43,222 nucleotides of DNA from Roseomonas rosulenta (GCF_016106005.1 NZ_JACADR010000009.1:1-43222), one strand, 5' to 3'. Shown: positions 23,600 to 32,363, numbered from the stretch's first letter. Numbers and translations are program-made. Notes: generated by a model not told the origin, from the sequence alone.

Positions 23600-24935
23600 A
23601 AAGGTGGTCGAGCTCCCGCCAGTCGGGCAGCTCGGCGTCCAGCACGCGCCCGGCGCGCAGCACGATGCGGTCGGCTTGCGGGCGCGAGAGCAACTCCGTC
23701 ATCACCCGCGCGCGGAACAGGATGAGGTCGGCAGCCGCACCGACACGGATCACGCCGTGATCGCTCAACCCCATCGCCGCGGCCGGTGTCGCGGCGGCGG
23801 CGCGCGGCCAGTCCCCGAAGGGATGATCGAGGTGCAGGATGCGCGTCGCCGCGCGGAACACCTCGACCATGTCGAGGTCGCCATAGGCGTAGAACGGGTC
23901 GCGCGTGTTGTCGGAGGCGATCGAGACAGGCACGCCCGCCGCGCGCATCTCGTGCACCAGCGTCACGCCCCGCCAGCGCGGCGTGCGGCCCGGCGCGCGA
24001 TCCTGCAGGTACATGTTGCACATCGGCAGGACGATGACGGCGATCCCCGCCTCGGCACACAGGCGGATGGTCTCGGCGGCGAACTCGTCCGGGTGCAGAG
24101 ACAGCGCGCAGCAATGGCCGCACTGGATCGGGTGCCCGAAGCCGCGCCTGAGCGCCGTCGCGGCAATCTCGCGCAGCGCGCGCGCGCCGGTCTCGCCGCT
24201 CTCGTCCACATGCAGGTCGAGCGCCAGGTCCCGTTCCTCCGCCAGCGCGAAGAAGCGGTCCAGCATGGGCTGGAATTCCGCCGGCAGGTCATCGTGAAGT
24301 CCGCCCGTCAGGCGCGTGACCATGCCGAGCACGCCGCCCGATTCCGCCACGATGTCGGCCAGCGCCGCGCCTTCCTCGCCGGCGAAGCGATCGAGCGGCG
24401 CAATGGACGACGCCTGCAGGGTGATCCGCCCCGCCCATTCGTCCCGCAGCGCACGGAACATCGCCCAGGCATTCGGCGCATGTGGCATGTAGCTGTCGAG
24501 ATGCGTCCGCAGCGCGACGGTTCCATGCGCGTAGGCGGCGCGCAGCGCGAAGTCGGCGCGCGCGCGCATGTCGGGCACCGACCAGTTTGCGCCGCGATCC
24601 GCCATGACCGCGGCGATCGCGCCCCCGAAGGTGCCGTCCGGGTTCGGCATGCGCGGCCAGATATGGCCCTTGTCGATGTGCGTATGGCCATCGACGAGGC
24701 CGGGCCAGACCTGGCCACCATCCAGCGAGGGGCCGTCCTGCGCCGTGCCCGCCGGCGCGATGGCGGCGATCCGTCCATGCGCGATGGACAGGTCCACGCC
24801 CACCAGCCCTTCACCATCGACCGGGCCCGGCGGCGGGACATCGAGCAGGCAGGCCGGCACGCGCGCATCGCGCAGCCAGAACGCCGTGCCGGCGCCGGCC
24901 AGCGCCCCGCGCAGCCTGGTCATCGCCTGGCTCAT
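23586..24935 (-). CDS. Cytosine-deaminase-like amidohydrolase
   Basis: Metal-dependent hydrolase of 449 residues in the CodA-like branch. Metal ligands: H84-x-H86 in VDGHTHIDKGHIWPR, histidines in LDLHVDESGE and IQCGHCCALS, and the aspartate in SIASDNTRDPFYAYGD. The DKGHIWPR and TRDPFYAYGD segments are typical of cytosine/isoguanine-type deaminases. It is the last gene of the leftward importer operon, joined by ATGA to the permease. It probably deaminates the imported base; a hydroxymethylpyrimidine-like or other N-heterocycle is equally possible. Confidence 0.85.
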   Translation of the reverse strand: MSQAMTRLRGALAGAGTAFWLRDARVPACLLDVPPPGPVDGEGLVGVDLSIAHGRIAAIAPAGTAQDGPSLDGGQVWPGLVDGHTHIDKGHIWPRMPNPDGTFGGAIAAVMADRGANWSVPDMRARADFALRAAYAHGTVALRTHLDSYMPHAPNAWAMFRALRDEWAGRITLQASSIAPLDRFAGEEGAALADIVAESGGVLGMVTRLTGGLHDDLPAEFQPMLDRFFALAEERDLALDLHVDESGETGARALREIAATALRRGFGHPIQCGHCCALSLHPDEFAAETIRLCAEAGIAVIVLPMCNMYLQDRAPGRTPRWRGVTLVHEMRAAGVPVSIASDNTRDPFYAYGDLDMVEVFRAATRILHLDHPFGDWPRAAAATPAAAMGLSDHGVIRVGAAADLILFRARVMTELLSRPQADRIVLRAGRVLDAELPDWRELDHLFTSG

Positions 24936-25768
24936 CGCCGATCTCCTCGCCCCATCGCGCTCTCGTGCCACTTGCGAAGCAGCAGGTGCGACAGAAGCGT
25001 CAACGCAAGGAAGATCGCGATGCCCGTGCCGCTCACCAGCACCAGCGCGGCGAACATGCGTGGGATCTGCAGCTGGTAGCCCGCCTCCAGGATGCGGTAC
25101 GCGAGGCCCGAGGCGCTGCCCCCCGTACCCGCCACGAATTCCGCCACGATCGCCCCGATCAGCGCGAGCCCGCCTGAAATCCTCAGCCCCGCCAGGAAAT
25201 ATGGCAGCGCCGAGGGCAGCAGCAGCCGCACCAGCACCTGCCAGCGATTCGCCCGGTACAGCCGGAACAGGTCGATCAGGTTGTGATCGGCGGAATTCAG
25301 CCCGACCGTGGTGTTCGACAGGATCGGGAAGAAGGCGACGATCCAGGCGCAGATCAGCAGCGAGATGGTGACATCGTTCACCCAGATGATGATCAGCGGC
25401 GCGATGGCGACGATGGGCGTGACCTGCAGGATCACCGCGAAGGGAAACAGCGACAGCTCGATGATGCGCGACTGCGCGAACAGCACCGCCAGCACCAGCC
25501 CCAGCACGGCGGCCACGGACAGCGCCATGAAGGTGATCTTGAGCGTGATCAGCAGCGAGACCGACAGCGTGCCCCAGTCGCGCACCAGCGTCTGCGCCAC
25601 CAGCACCGGGCCTGGCAGGATGTAGTGCGGGATGGCGTTGATGCGCACCACCGCCTCCCAGCCCCCGAGGAACAGGAAGGCGATCACGGTCGGTGCCAGG
25701 ATGCGCAGCCAGGCCTCCGTCCCGCCCAGGCTCGGCAGCGCGCGTTCGGGGCTCGGTTCGTCGCTCAT
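24932..25768 (-). CDS. ABC transporter permease, SsuC/TauC type
   Basis: Inner-membrane permease of 278 residues. Coupling loop: LIDLFRLYRANRWQVLVRLL followed by LPSALPYFLAGL, typical for sulfonate, nitrate and pyrimidine importers. About six membrane segments are visible. The ATG at 25768 shares ATGA with the ATPase stop, and its own stop shares ATGA with the amidohydrolase start. All four genes of this operon are coupled by 4-bp overlaps. Confidence 0.9.
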   Translation of the reverse strand: MSDEPSPERALPSLGGTEAWLRILAPTVIAFLFLGGWEAVVRINAIPHYILPGPVLVAQTLVRDWGTLSVSLLITLKITFMALSVAAVLGLVLAVLFAQSRIIELSLFPFAVILQVTPIVAIAPLIIIWVNDVTISLLICAWIVAFFPILSNTTVGLNSADHNLIDLFRLYRANRWQVLVRLLLPSALPYFLAGLRISGGLALIGAIVAEFVAGTGGSASGLAYRILEAGYQLQIPRMFAALVLVSGTGIAIFLALTLLSHLLLRKWHESAMGRGDRR

Positions 25769-26556
25769 GCGGGGCGCTCGGCGGGGTTGATGGTGGCCGA
25801 CAGCGCGGCCGAGACGGTGCGGCAATGCTCGGCATAGGCGGCCGAGGTGCGGAAGGCCTCGTCGCGCGGGCCCTCCACGGCGATCCCGACCTCCTGCGCG
25901 ATGCGGCCGGGGCGCGGCGCCATCACCACCACGCGCTCGGCGAGGAAGACGCTCTCGAACACGGAATGCGTGACGAACACCACGGTGAAGCGGTCTTCCG
26001 ACCACAGGTGCAGAAGGTCGTTATTGAGGCGGAAGCGGGTGATCTCGTCGAGCGCGGCGAAGGGTTCGTCCATCAGCAACAGGCGCGGGCGCGTGACCAG
26101 CGCGCGGGCGATGGAGACACGCATCTTCATCCCGCCCGACAGCGCCCGCGGATAGGCCTTCTCGAAGCCTTTCAGTTCCACGCGCGCGAGCCAATCGGCG
26201 GCGCGGTCCTCCGCCTCGCTGCGCTTCATGCCGGCCAGTTCCAGCGGCAGCGTCACATTGCGCATCACGCTTGCCCAGGGCATAAGCGTGGGCTCCTGGA
26301 AGACGAACCCGATGTCGCGCAGCGGGTCGCCGCTCGCGTCGTGCGCCGCCTGGGGCCAGTCGATCGAGCCTGAGGACGGCGCCGACAACCCCGCCAGGAT
26401 GCGCAGCAGGGTCGATTTCCCGCAGCCCGAGGCGCCAAGCAATGCCACGAACTCGCCCTGCCGAATCGACAGGTCGATCCCGTTCAGCGCCAGCGTCCCG
26501 GTGCGATAGCGCTTGGTGACCCCGCGCAGCGCGACCAGCGGACGGTCTGCGGTCAA
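25765..26556 (-). CDS. ABC transporter ATP-binding protein, SsuB/TauB type
   Basis: 263-residue ATPase with Walker A GASGCGKST (41-49), Q-loop FVFQEPTLMPW, signature ALSGGMKMRVSIARAL, Walker B LLLMDEPFAALDE and switch histidine in VTHSVFES. GGMKMR instead of GGQQQR is typical of the NMT1/Ssu subfamily. The likely start is TTG at 26556, giving a TTGA overlap with the binding-protein stop; no ATG or GTG is well placed, and TTG leaves the first strand (VALRGVTKRY) about 8 residues in. Confidence 0.88.
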   Translation of the reverse strand: MTADRPLVALRGVTKRYRTGTLALNGIDLSIRQGEFVALLGASGCGKSTLLRILAGLSAPSSGSIDWPQAAHDASGDPLRDIGFVFQEPTLMPWASVMRNVTLPLELAGMKRSEAEDRAADWLARVELKGFEKAYPRALSGGMKMRVSIARALVTRPRLLLMDEPFAALDEITRFRLNNDLLHLWSEDRFTVVFVTHSVFESVFLAERVVVMAPRPGRIAQEVGIAVEGPRDEAFRTSAAYAEHCRTVSAALSATINPAERPA

Positions 26557-27572
26557 GCCAACCCCACCCGCTTGTTCACGAACTGCAGCGAATAGGCGCG
26601 CTTGAAGTCGAGCCCGGGTGGCATGGCGCCCGCATCGCGCATGGTGGTGTAGAAATTCTCCCAGCGCGCATCGGTCATGGCACCGATGCCCAGCGTCTCG
26701 GCATCGCCGGACATGACGATGCCGCGCTCGTTCATCACCCGCACGGCATAGGCGATGCGATCGGCCGTCATGTCGGGGTTGTCGCGCATGATCAGGCGGT
26801 TCGCCGCCTCGACATCCTGGCCGCGCATGTATTGCGACCAGCCCTCGATGGTGGCGTTTACGAAGCGCTGCACCAGGTCGGTCTTCTCGTTCACCATGCG
26901 CTGCGAGACGTCGATGGTGGTCTGGTAGTTCGGGAAGCCCGCATCCGCGATCAGGTGCACCCGCGGCCGCGCGCCGCCGGCAATGGCCGAGAACGGCTCG
27001 GACGACAGGAAGCCCTGCTGGATGGCGCCCTTGTCCGCCAGGAAGGGCTGGATGTTGAAGGTGTAGGGACGGATCTGGTCGTCGGTCAGGCCGAAGCGCG
27101 CGCGCAGGAAGGGCCAGTAGGTCACGCGCCCGCCGGCGCCGATGAGGATCGGCCGTCCGCGCATCTGCTCGAAGCCGGCGATGTTCGCTTCCTCGTGGCT
27201 CATCAGGATCTGCGGATCCTTCTGGAAGATGGCCGCGATGGTCAGGAAGGGTACGTTCTCCCGCACGAAGTTCAGCGCCTGGAACCCGTTGGACATCACC
27301 ATGTCCACGCGCCCGGCCAGCAGCAGCTGCGCCGGGTTCTGCTGCGGACCGCCCATGCGCAGGTCGCACTCGATCCCGTAGCGGCGGTAGATGCCGGCCG
27401 CGACCGCCTGGTAGTAGCCGCCGTGTTCGGCCTGGGCGCGCCAGTTCGTCTGGAACGACACCCGGTCGAGGCTCTGCGCCGCCGGGACCCGCACGCCGCT
27501 CATCGCGACCAGGGCGAAGCCTGCCGCACCCTGCAGCGCGGCGCGCCGCTCGATCCGATACCTGGTGCGCAT
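26553..27572 (-). CDS. NMT1/THI5-type ABC transporter binding protein
   Basis: Periplasmic binding protein of 339 residues. The N-terminus carries arginines and a hydrophobic stretch (IERRAALQGAAGFALVAM) consistent with Tat or Sec export. Mature features: VSFQTNWRAQAEHGGYYQAV, GIYRRYGIECDLRMGGPQQN and MVMSNGFQALNF. The tryptophan-aromatic pattern resembles pyrimidine and hydroxymethylpyrimidine binders, but the ligand is inferred. First gene of the leftward operon with ATPase, permease and cytosine-deaminase-like hydrolase. A 245-bp gap separates it from the divergent Pot-type operon. Confidence 0.88.
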   Translation of the reverse strand: MRTRYRIERRAALQGAAGFALVAMSGVRVPAAQSLDRVSFQTNWRAQAEHGGYYQAVAAGIYRRYGIECDLRMGGPQQNPAQLLLAGRVDMVMSNGFQALNFVRENVPFLTIAAIFQKDPQILMSHEEANIAGFEQMRGRPILIGAGGRVTYWPFLRARFGLTDDQIRPYTFNIQPFLADKGAIQQGFLSSEPFSAIAGGARPRVHLIADAGFPNYQTTIDVSQRMVNEKTDLVQRFVNATIEGWSQYMRGQDVEAANRLIMRDNPDMTADRIAYAVRVMNERGIVMSGDAETLGIGAMTDARWENFYTTMRDAGAMPPGLDFKRAYSLQFVNKRVGLA

Positions 27573-27817
27573 CCTGGCCTCCGTATGCGTTCCGCCTGCG
27601 CGCGATAGCGCAAATTCGCCACGGATGCAGCAAGGGACATGCCAGGGAGGCATCCGCATCCGCACCATGGCGACCCAGCATGCTGCCCGCCGCGCAGGCA
27701 GATGGCGGTAACCTGCCCGAGGATCGCGCAACCGTGTCGCGCGTGCTGTATCGCCGGATCGGTCCCGGCATGGCACGGTTCTTGGACACCCCCCTTGGAT
27801 TTCGGCTGTCGGCTTCC
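27573..27817. promoter_or_regulatory. Divergent intergenic region between two ABC operons
   Basis: A 245-bp gap holding the promoters of both operons. The frame of the rightward ATPase stays open through it, with ATGs at 27680 and 27770, so the end of this region depends on the true start. A 6-bp inverted repeat GGATGC/GCATCC lies at about 27622-27655. No convincing -35/-10 pair is visible. Confidence 0.4.
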
Positions 27818-28873
27818 GTGACCCACCTCCTGCTCGAACGGCTCACCAGGCGCTACGGCGCGCAGACCGTGGTCGATGGTCTCGACCTCGATGTCGCGCG
27901 TGGGGAATGCATCGCGCTGCTCGGCCCCTCGGGCTGCGGCAAGACCACCACGTTGCGCATGGTCGCGGGCTATGTCGCGCCCGATTCCGGGCGGATCGTG
28001 GTGGATGGGCGCGCGATCGAGCGCGCGCCGCCGCACAAGCGCAACATCGGCATGGTGTTCCAGAACTACGCGCTGTTCCCGCACATGACGGCCGCCGGCA
28101 ATGTCGCCTTCGGGCTCGAGATGCAGGGCGTGCCGCGCGCAGAACGGGACGCGCGCGTGGCCGAGGCGCTCGCCATGGTGGGCCTCGCCGCCTTCGCCGC
28201 GCGCTACCCGGCGCAGCTCTCGGGCGGACAGCAGCAGCGCGTGGCCCTCGCCCGCGCGCTGGTGATCCGCCCCGCACTGCTGCTGCTCGATGAGCCGCTG
28301 TCGAACCTCGATGCCGGGCTGCGGGTCGAGATGCGGCAGGAGATCGCGGCACTTCGGCGGCGCACCGGCATCACCACCCTCTTCGTCACCCACGACCAGG
28401 AGGAAGCCCTCGCACTGGCCGACCGCATCGCGGTGATGCACCAGGGCCGCATCGTGGAATGCGCGCCGCCGGCGGAGCTCACTGAACGCCCGCGCCACGT
28501 CTTCACGGCCGGCTTCCTCGGCGCACGCACCGTGCTGCCGGGGCGCTTCGAGGGTGGCCTGTTCCAGGTCGCACCCGGGCTTGCCATCGCGCCCCCCGCC
28601 GACGCACCGGCGCGTCCCACGCACCTGGTGCTGCGCGCCGCGCGGCTGCGCCTGGCCGCCGACGACGCCGCCCTGCTGCGAGCGCCCGGCCGCATCGCGG
28701 AGGCCGCCTGGCTCGGCGACGAGATCCACTACGAGGTCGCGCTCGATGCCGGCCCGCGCATCCGCGTGCTGCGCCCCACCACCGAGGCCGCGCTGCCGCC
28801 GGGCACCGCCGTGACGCTCGCCGTCGGCGCCGACGCCATCACCTTCCTCGATGATTTCGGAGACACGCCATGA
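27818..28873 (+). CDS. ABC transporter ATP-binding protein, PotA type
   Basis: Cytoplasmic ATPase of a spermidine/putrescine-type importer. Walker A GPSGCGKTT (about 36-44), Q-loop MVFQNYALFPHM, signature LSGGQQQRVALARAL, Walker B LLLLDEPLSNLD, switch histidine in VTHDQEEA. A TOBE_2 domain occupies about residues 240-351. GTG at 27818 (351 residues) gives the family's normal N-terminus (LLLERLTRRYG). ATGs at 27770 (367 residues) and 27680 (397 residues) would add sequence unlike the family and lack good ribosome sites. It leads the operon with the binding protein, coupled by ATGA. Confidence 0.85.
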   Translation: MTHLLLERLTRRYGAQTVVDGLDLDVARGECIALLGPSGCGKTTTLRMVAGYVAPDSGRIVVDGRAIERAPPHKRNIGMVFQNYALFPHMTAAGNVAFGLEMQGVPRAERDARVAEALAMVGLAAFAARYPAQLSGGQQQRVALARALVIRPALLLLDEPLSNLDAGLRVEMRQEIAALRRRTGITTLFVTHDQEEALALADRIAVMHQGRIVECAPPAELTERPRHVFTAGFLGARTVLPGRFEGGLFQVAPGLAIAPPADAPARPTHLVLRAARLRLAADDAALLRAPGRIAEAAWLGDEIHYEVALDAGPRIRVLRPTTEAALPPGTAVTLAVGADAITFLDDFGDTP

Positions 28874-29907
28874 CCAGCACGACCCGCCGCCTGCTGCTCG
28901 GCGCGGGCGCCGCCGCGCCCTTCGCCTTCATGCGCTCCCCCGTCGCGCAGATCAGGCGCGGGGATGAGCTCACCGTCGGCGTCTGGGGCGGCATGCAGGA
29001 ACGCATCCTGCGGGAATTCGTGGCGACACCGCTCGAGCAGCAATACGGCGTGAAGATCAACTTCGTCCTCGGCGGCACGCCGGAGCGCCGGGCGCGCGCC
29101 TATGCCGAGCGCGGCCGCCCGTCCTTCGACATCGTCTACCTGAACATCTTCGAAAGCCGCCAGGCGGTGCGCGACGGCGTGACCCAGGCGCCCACCGACG
29201 CCGTGCCGAATGCGGCGAATCTCTATCCGGCGGCGAAGCTCGGCGGCTATGGCGTGGCCTTCAACCCGGTGACGATCGTGTATGACCGGCGCGCCGTGGC
29301 ATCCCCCATGACCTCGTGGAAGGATTTCTGGCGCCCCGACCTGCGCGGCAAGGTGATCTGGCCAACCTATCCCGGCGCGCAGGGCACCGCCGCGCTGCTC
29401 ATGGCGGCCAAGGTCTGGGGCGGCAGCGAGAACGACATCGACCCGGGCTTCCGCCAGATCGCCGCACTCAAGCCCTTCGCCGCCATCCAGGGCAGCCAGG
29501 ACCAGCTGTTCACCATGTTCGACCAGCAGGTCGGCGCGGCCAGCGTGGAGTTTGGCTCCTTCACCCGCGCCTATGCCGAGGCGCGCAATCCCAACATCGT
29601 CATCGCCGATCCCGTCGAGGGCCAGGCGATCGCCACCAATGTCGCCTGCATCACCGTGGGCACGCAGAAGCAGGCGCTCGCCGAGGCCTGGGTGAACCTG
29701 CATCTCTCGCCCGAATGCCAGCGCGCCTATGCCGAGCGCATCTACTACAGCCCGACCATCCGCAACCTGACCCTGCCGCCCGAGCTCACCGCCAAGCTGG
29801 TGATGGGCGAGGACTCGGTCGGCAAGCTGGTCGATTTCGACTGGGATGTCGTGATCCGCAACCAGCCCCGCTGGTCGTCCCGCTTCACGCGCGAGATCGC
29901 CGGATGA
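28870..29907 (+). CDS. Pot-type ABC transporter periplasmic binding protein
   Basis: 345-residue extracellular solute-binding protein (PotD/SBP_bac_8-like). The signal has twin arginines (TTRRLLLGAGAAAPFAF). The mature portion starts LTVGVWGGMQERILREFV; YGVAFNPVTIVYDRR and WPTYPGAQGT are typical of spermidine/putrescine-like binders. The ATG at 28870 overlaps the ATPase stop (ATGA). The 152 bp before the permease contain strong hairpins, unlike the tight junctions elsewhere. Ligand not determinable; polyamines are only one option for this family. Confidence 0.87.
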   Translation: MTSTTRRLLLGAGAAAPFAFMRSPVAQIRRGDELTVGVWGGMQERILREFVATPLEQQYGVKINFVLGGTPERRARAYAERGRPSFDIVYLNIFESRQAVRDGVTQAPTDAVPNAANLYPAAKLGGYGVAFNPVTIVYDRRAVASPMTSWKDFWRPDLRGKVIWPTYPGAQGTAALLMAAKVWGGSENDIDPGFRQIAALKPFAAIQGSQDQLFTMFDQQVGAASVEFGSFTRAYAEARNPNIVIADPVEGQAIATNVACITVGTQKQALAEAWVNLHLSPECQRAYAERIYYSPTIRNLTLPPELTAKLVMGEDSVGKLVDFDWDVVIRNQPRWSSRFTREIAG

Positions 29908-29934
29908 GGCGCCTGACGAAAGCAAGGGTCCTGG

Positions 29935-30050
29935 CGGCGTACCAAGGGTACGCCGAAGCCGCGAATGCGGCCCACCGGAAGTCGGGTGTCGCGCCGGAGG
30001 CGTGCCTCCGACGCGACGGCAAGGCGGGCGGATGCCCGCAGCCCGCCGTC
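29935..30050. repeat. Cluster of three hairpins between binding-protein and permease genes
   Basis: Three inverted repeats in 116 bp. First: arms CGGCGTACC and GGTACGCCG, perfect 9 bp with a 3-nt loop (29935-29955). Second: 14-bp arms at 29988-30001 and 30004-30017 with one mismatch (C29994 against A30011). Third: GGCGGGC (30023-30029) pairs with GCCCGCC (30041-30047), or alternatively GCGGGC (30024-30029) with GCCCGC (30034-30039). A 49-codon frame (29904-30053) runs through but is best explained by the palindromes. The position, between binding protein and permease, is that of REP elements which stabilise the upstream mRNA in malE-malF. Confidence 0.7.
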
Positions 30051-30059
30051 TGAGGGCGC

Positions 30060-31751
30060 ATGAAGAATTCCGCCACGGGGCCGGTTCTCGCCGCCCCGTA
30101 TTTTCTGTGGCTGATGGCGGCCTTCGCGGCGCCGCTCGGCGCCGTCGCGCTGCTCTCGGTGCAGGAGAGCAGCGAGTTGTTCGCGCCCCTGTCGCTGAAC
30201 CCCTCCGCCATCCAGTACCTGGACCTGGCGACCGATCCGTTCAGCCAGCGCACCATCCTGCGCACGCTCGCACTCGGCGCCTGCGTCACGCTGGCCAGCG
30301 CAATCCTTGGCTACCCGATCGCGCTGTGGCTCACGCGCCTGCCGCCGGGCTGGCGGCCGCTCGGCTTCGCCTGTGTCCTGGTGCCGCTGCTGACGAATGT
30401 GGTCGTGCGCAGCCTCGGCATCATCCTGCTGCTCGCACCGGGCGGGCTGGTGTCGAATGCGCTGGCCTTGTTCGGGCTGCCGCGCGTGAACCTGCTGTTC
30501 GGCTGGTTCGCCGTGGGTCTCGCGCTGACGCAGGTGTTCCTGCCCTACATGGTTCTGGCGCTGTACGACGTGCTGGAAGCGCAGGAGAAGCGCCTGGCGG
30601 AGGCCGCCGCAGGCCTCGGCGCCGGGCCGGTCGTCACCTTCTTCCGTGTGACCCTGCCACTGTCGCTGCAAGGGCTTCGCGCGGGGCTCGTCATCGTCTT
30701 CCTGCTCTCCTCCACCGCCTATGTTTCGGCCACGCTGGTCGGCGGGCGGCAGGTGATGGTCAGCGGCATGGTGGTGCTGAAGGAGGGGCTCGAGATCCTG
30801 AACTACCCGGCCGCCTCGGCGCTCGCGATGGTGATGCTGGCGGCCTCGGTGCTGGTCACCTTCCTGATCGGCCGCGCCGTTTCCTTCGCGACACCCTGGA
30901 TTACCGGACGCCCGCCGCGGCGCCTGCCATCGTTGCCCCGCGCACTGGTTGCGGCGCTGGAAGCGATCGGCCCGGCCGTGTCGCGCCTGCTGCTCGCCAT
31001 CGCGCTGCTGCTGCTGCTGTTCCCGCTGCTGCTGGTCGCCGTCTCCTCCTTCAACAATTCGCCGCAGGCAACCGTCGCGCAATGGCTCGGCTTCACGTGG
31101 CGCTGGTATGCCGCGGTGCTGGAGAACGACCGCTACCTGGCCGATGCCTGGGTCAGCCTGAAGCTTGGCCTAGCCGCCACCGTTGTTTCGCTCGCCATCG
31201 CGCTGCCGGCGGCGCTCGCACTCGTGCGCGGCACGTTTCCCGGGCGCGAGGCGCTGTCTGCCTTCTTCATGCTGCCGCTCGCACTTCCGGGTATCGCCAT
31301 CGGCCTTGGCATGCTGCGGCTGCTGCAGTGGTTCACCGCGCTGCCGGCCTTCCTCGGCATTCTCGCCGTGCACGTGGTGCTGGTCGCGCCTTTCATGCTG
31401 GCCATGCTGCGTGCCTCCGTCGCCGCGCTGGATCGCGGGTTGGAAGAAGCCGCCGGCGGGTTGGGCGCACCACCGTGGCGCGTGTTCCTGCAGATCGTGT
31501 TGCCGCAGCTCGCCCCGGGCATCGCGGTGGCCTGCCTGATCGGCTTCCTGATCTCCTTCGGGGAGGTCACGGTCACCGCCTTCCTCACCACCGCCCGGCT
31601 GCAGACGCTGCCGGTGCGGCTCTATGCCGAGGCTTCCTTCAGCCTCGAGAACACCATCAATGCCATCAGCACCGCCTTCATCCTGTTGACGGTGGCGCTG
31701 CTGCTGTTGATGCACCGCCTGGTGCCGCTGGATCGCGTCTGGCGGCGATGA
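30060..31751 (+). CDS. ABC transporter permease, fused PotB-PotC type
   Basis: 563-residue permease with two BPD domains in one polypeptide; PotB and PotC are normally separate, about 280 residues each. EAA loops: RLAEAAAGLGAGPVVTFF...LPLSLQG in the first half, LEEAAGGLGAPPWRVFLQ...LPQLAPG in the second. Both halves have the usual six or so membrane segments, with the join near residues 290-320 (VSFATPWITGRPPRRLP). It starts at ATG 30060, just after the hairpin cluster. The fusion shows no internal stop or frameshift. Confidence 0.87.
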   Translation: MKNSATGPVLAAPYFLWLMAAFAAPLGAVALLSVQESSELFAPLSLNPSAIQYLDLATDPFSQRTILRTLALGACVTLASAILGYPIALWLTRLPPGWRPLGFACVLVPLLTNVVVRSLGIILLLAPGGLVSNALALFGLPRVNLLFGWFAVGLALTQVFLPYMVLALYDVLEAQEKRLAEAAAGLGAGPVVTFFRVTLPLSLQGLRAGLVIVFLLSSTAYVSATLVGGRQVMVSGMVVLKEGLEILNYPAASALAMVMLAASVLVTFLIGRAVSFATPWITGRPPRRLPSLPRALVAALEAIGPAVSRLLLAIALLLLLFPLLLVAVSSFNNSPQATVAQWLGFTWRWYAAVLENDRYLADAWVSLKLGLAATVVSLAIALPAALALVRGTFPGREALSAFFMLPLALPGIAIGLGMLRLLQWFTALPAFLGILAVHVVLVAPFMLAMLRASVAALDRGLEEAAGGLGAPPWRVFLQIVLPQLAPGIAVACLIGFLISFGEVTVTAFLTTARLQTLPVRLYAEASFSLENTINAISTAFILLTVALLLLMHRLVPLDRVWRR

Positions 31752-31764
31752 CAGGATCGCGCCC

Positions 31765-32259
31765 ATGCTGACCGAGACCGACACCAGCCTGCTCCGCCGG
31801 GCCATCGCCTTAGCCGCCGAGGCCCGCGCACGCGGCGACCGGCCCTTCGCCGCCGTCATCGCGGACGCCGACGGCACGGTGCTGGCCGAGGCCGGTTCCA
31901 TGCAGGGCGCATCGGGGGCCGGCACGCTGGCGCATTCCGAGATGAACGCGCTCTCCGCCGTGCTCGCCGCCGGCGTGCCGCGCCCGATGCTGCGCGCGGG
32001 CACCATGTATTCCTCCGGCGAGCCCTGCGCGATGTGCGCCGCGGCCGCCTTCTACGCCGGCATCGGGCGCGTCGTGTACGGGCTCTCGGCCCAGGCCATC
32101 CTGCATCTGCGCAATGCCCAGGCGCATACGGCGGGGCTGTCGCTCTCCTGCCGCGCGGTGCTGGAGACCGCGGCGGAGCCTGTGGAGGTCGTCGGACCGT
32201 GCCTGGAAGACGAAGCGGCCATTCCGCACCAGGGGTACTGGACCGAGGGCGCTGCCTGA
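31765..32259 (+). CDS. Nucleoside/nucleobase deaminase (CDA fold)
   Basis: Zinc-dependent deaminase of 164 residues. Active-site motifs: H57-S-E59 in LAHSEMNAL and C88-x2-C91 in GEPCAMCAAA, the arrangement of guanine, cytosine and tRNA adenosine deaminases. The ribosome site is weak; it starts 13 bp after the fused permease, so it is probably the last gene of the Pot-type operon and acts on the imported compound. TadA is less likely because the family's tRNA-binding C-terminal elements are not evident. Confidence 0.85.
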   Translation: MLTETDTSLLRRAIALAAEARARGDRPFAAVIADADGTVLAEAGSMQGASGAGTLAHSEMNALSAVLAAGVPRPMLRAGTMYSSGEPCAMCAAAAFYAGIGRVVYGLSAQAILHLRNAQAHTAGLSLSCRAVLETAAEPVEVVGPCLEDEAAIPHQGYWTEGAA

Positions 32260-32275
32260 CGCAGGCTTTCGGCCG

Positions 32276-32293
32276 AGGCGCGGCGACGCGCCT
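32276..32293. repeat. Inverted repeat after the deaminase gene
   Basis: AGGCGCG-GCGA-CGCGCCT, perfect 7-bp arms with a 4-nt loop, 17 bp after the deaminase stop, at the end of the operon. No T-run follows, so a factor-independent terminator is doubtful; it could mark the transcript 3' end. The rest of the 104-bp gap before the SMP-30 gene shows nothing further. Confidence 0.4.
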
Positions 32294-32363
32294 GTCCAGC
32301 ATCCACCACCCCCTGCCGCCGCTGCGCAGGGCCCGCCCCACCGACATCAAGCCGGGTTGACCG

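Noticed and set aside
29904-30053. 49-codon frame overlapping the binding-protein stop by ATGA
   Set aside because: It consists largely of three palindromes and has no recognisable product; more likely a structured spacer.
32276-32293. Factor-independent terminator
   Set aside because: Only a 7-bp stem with no T-run; recorded as a repeat.
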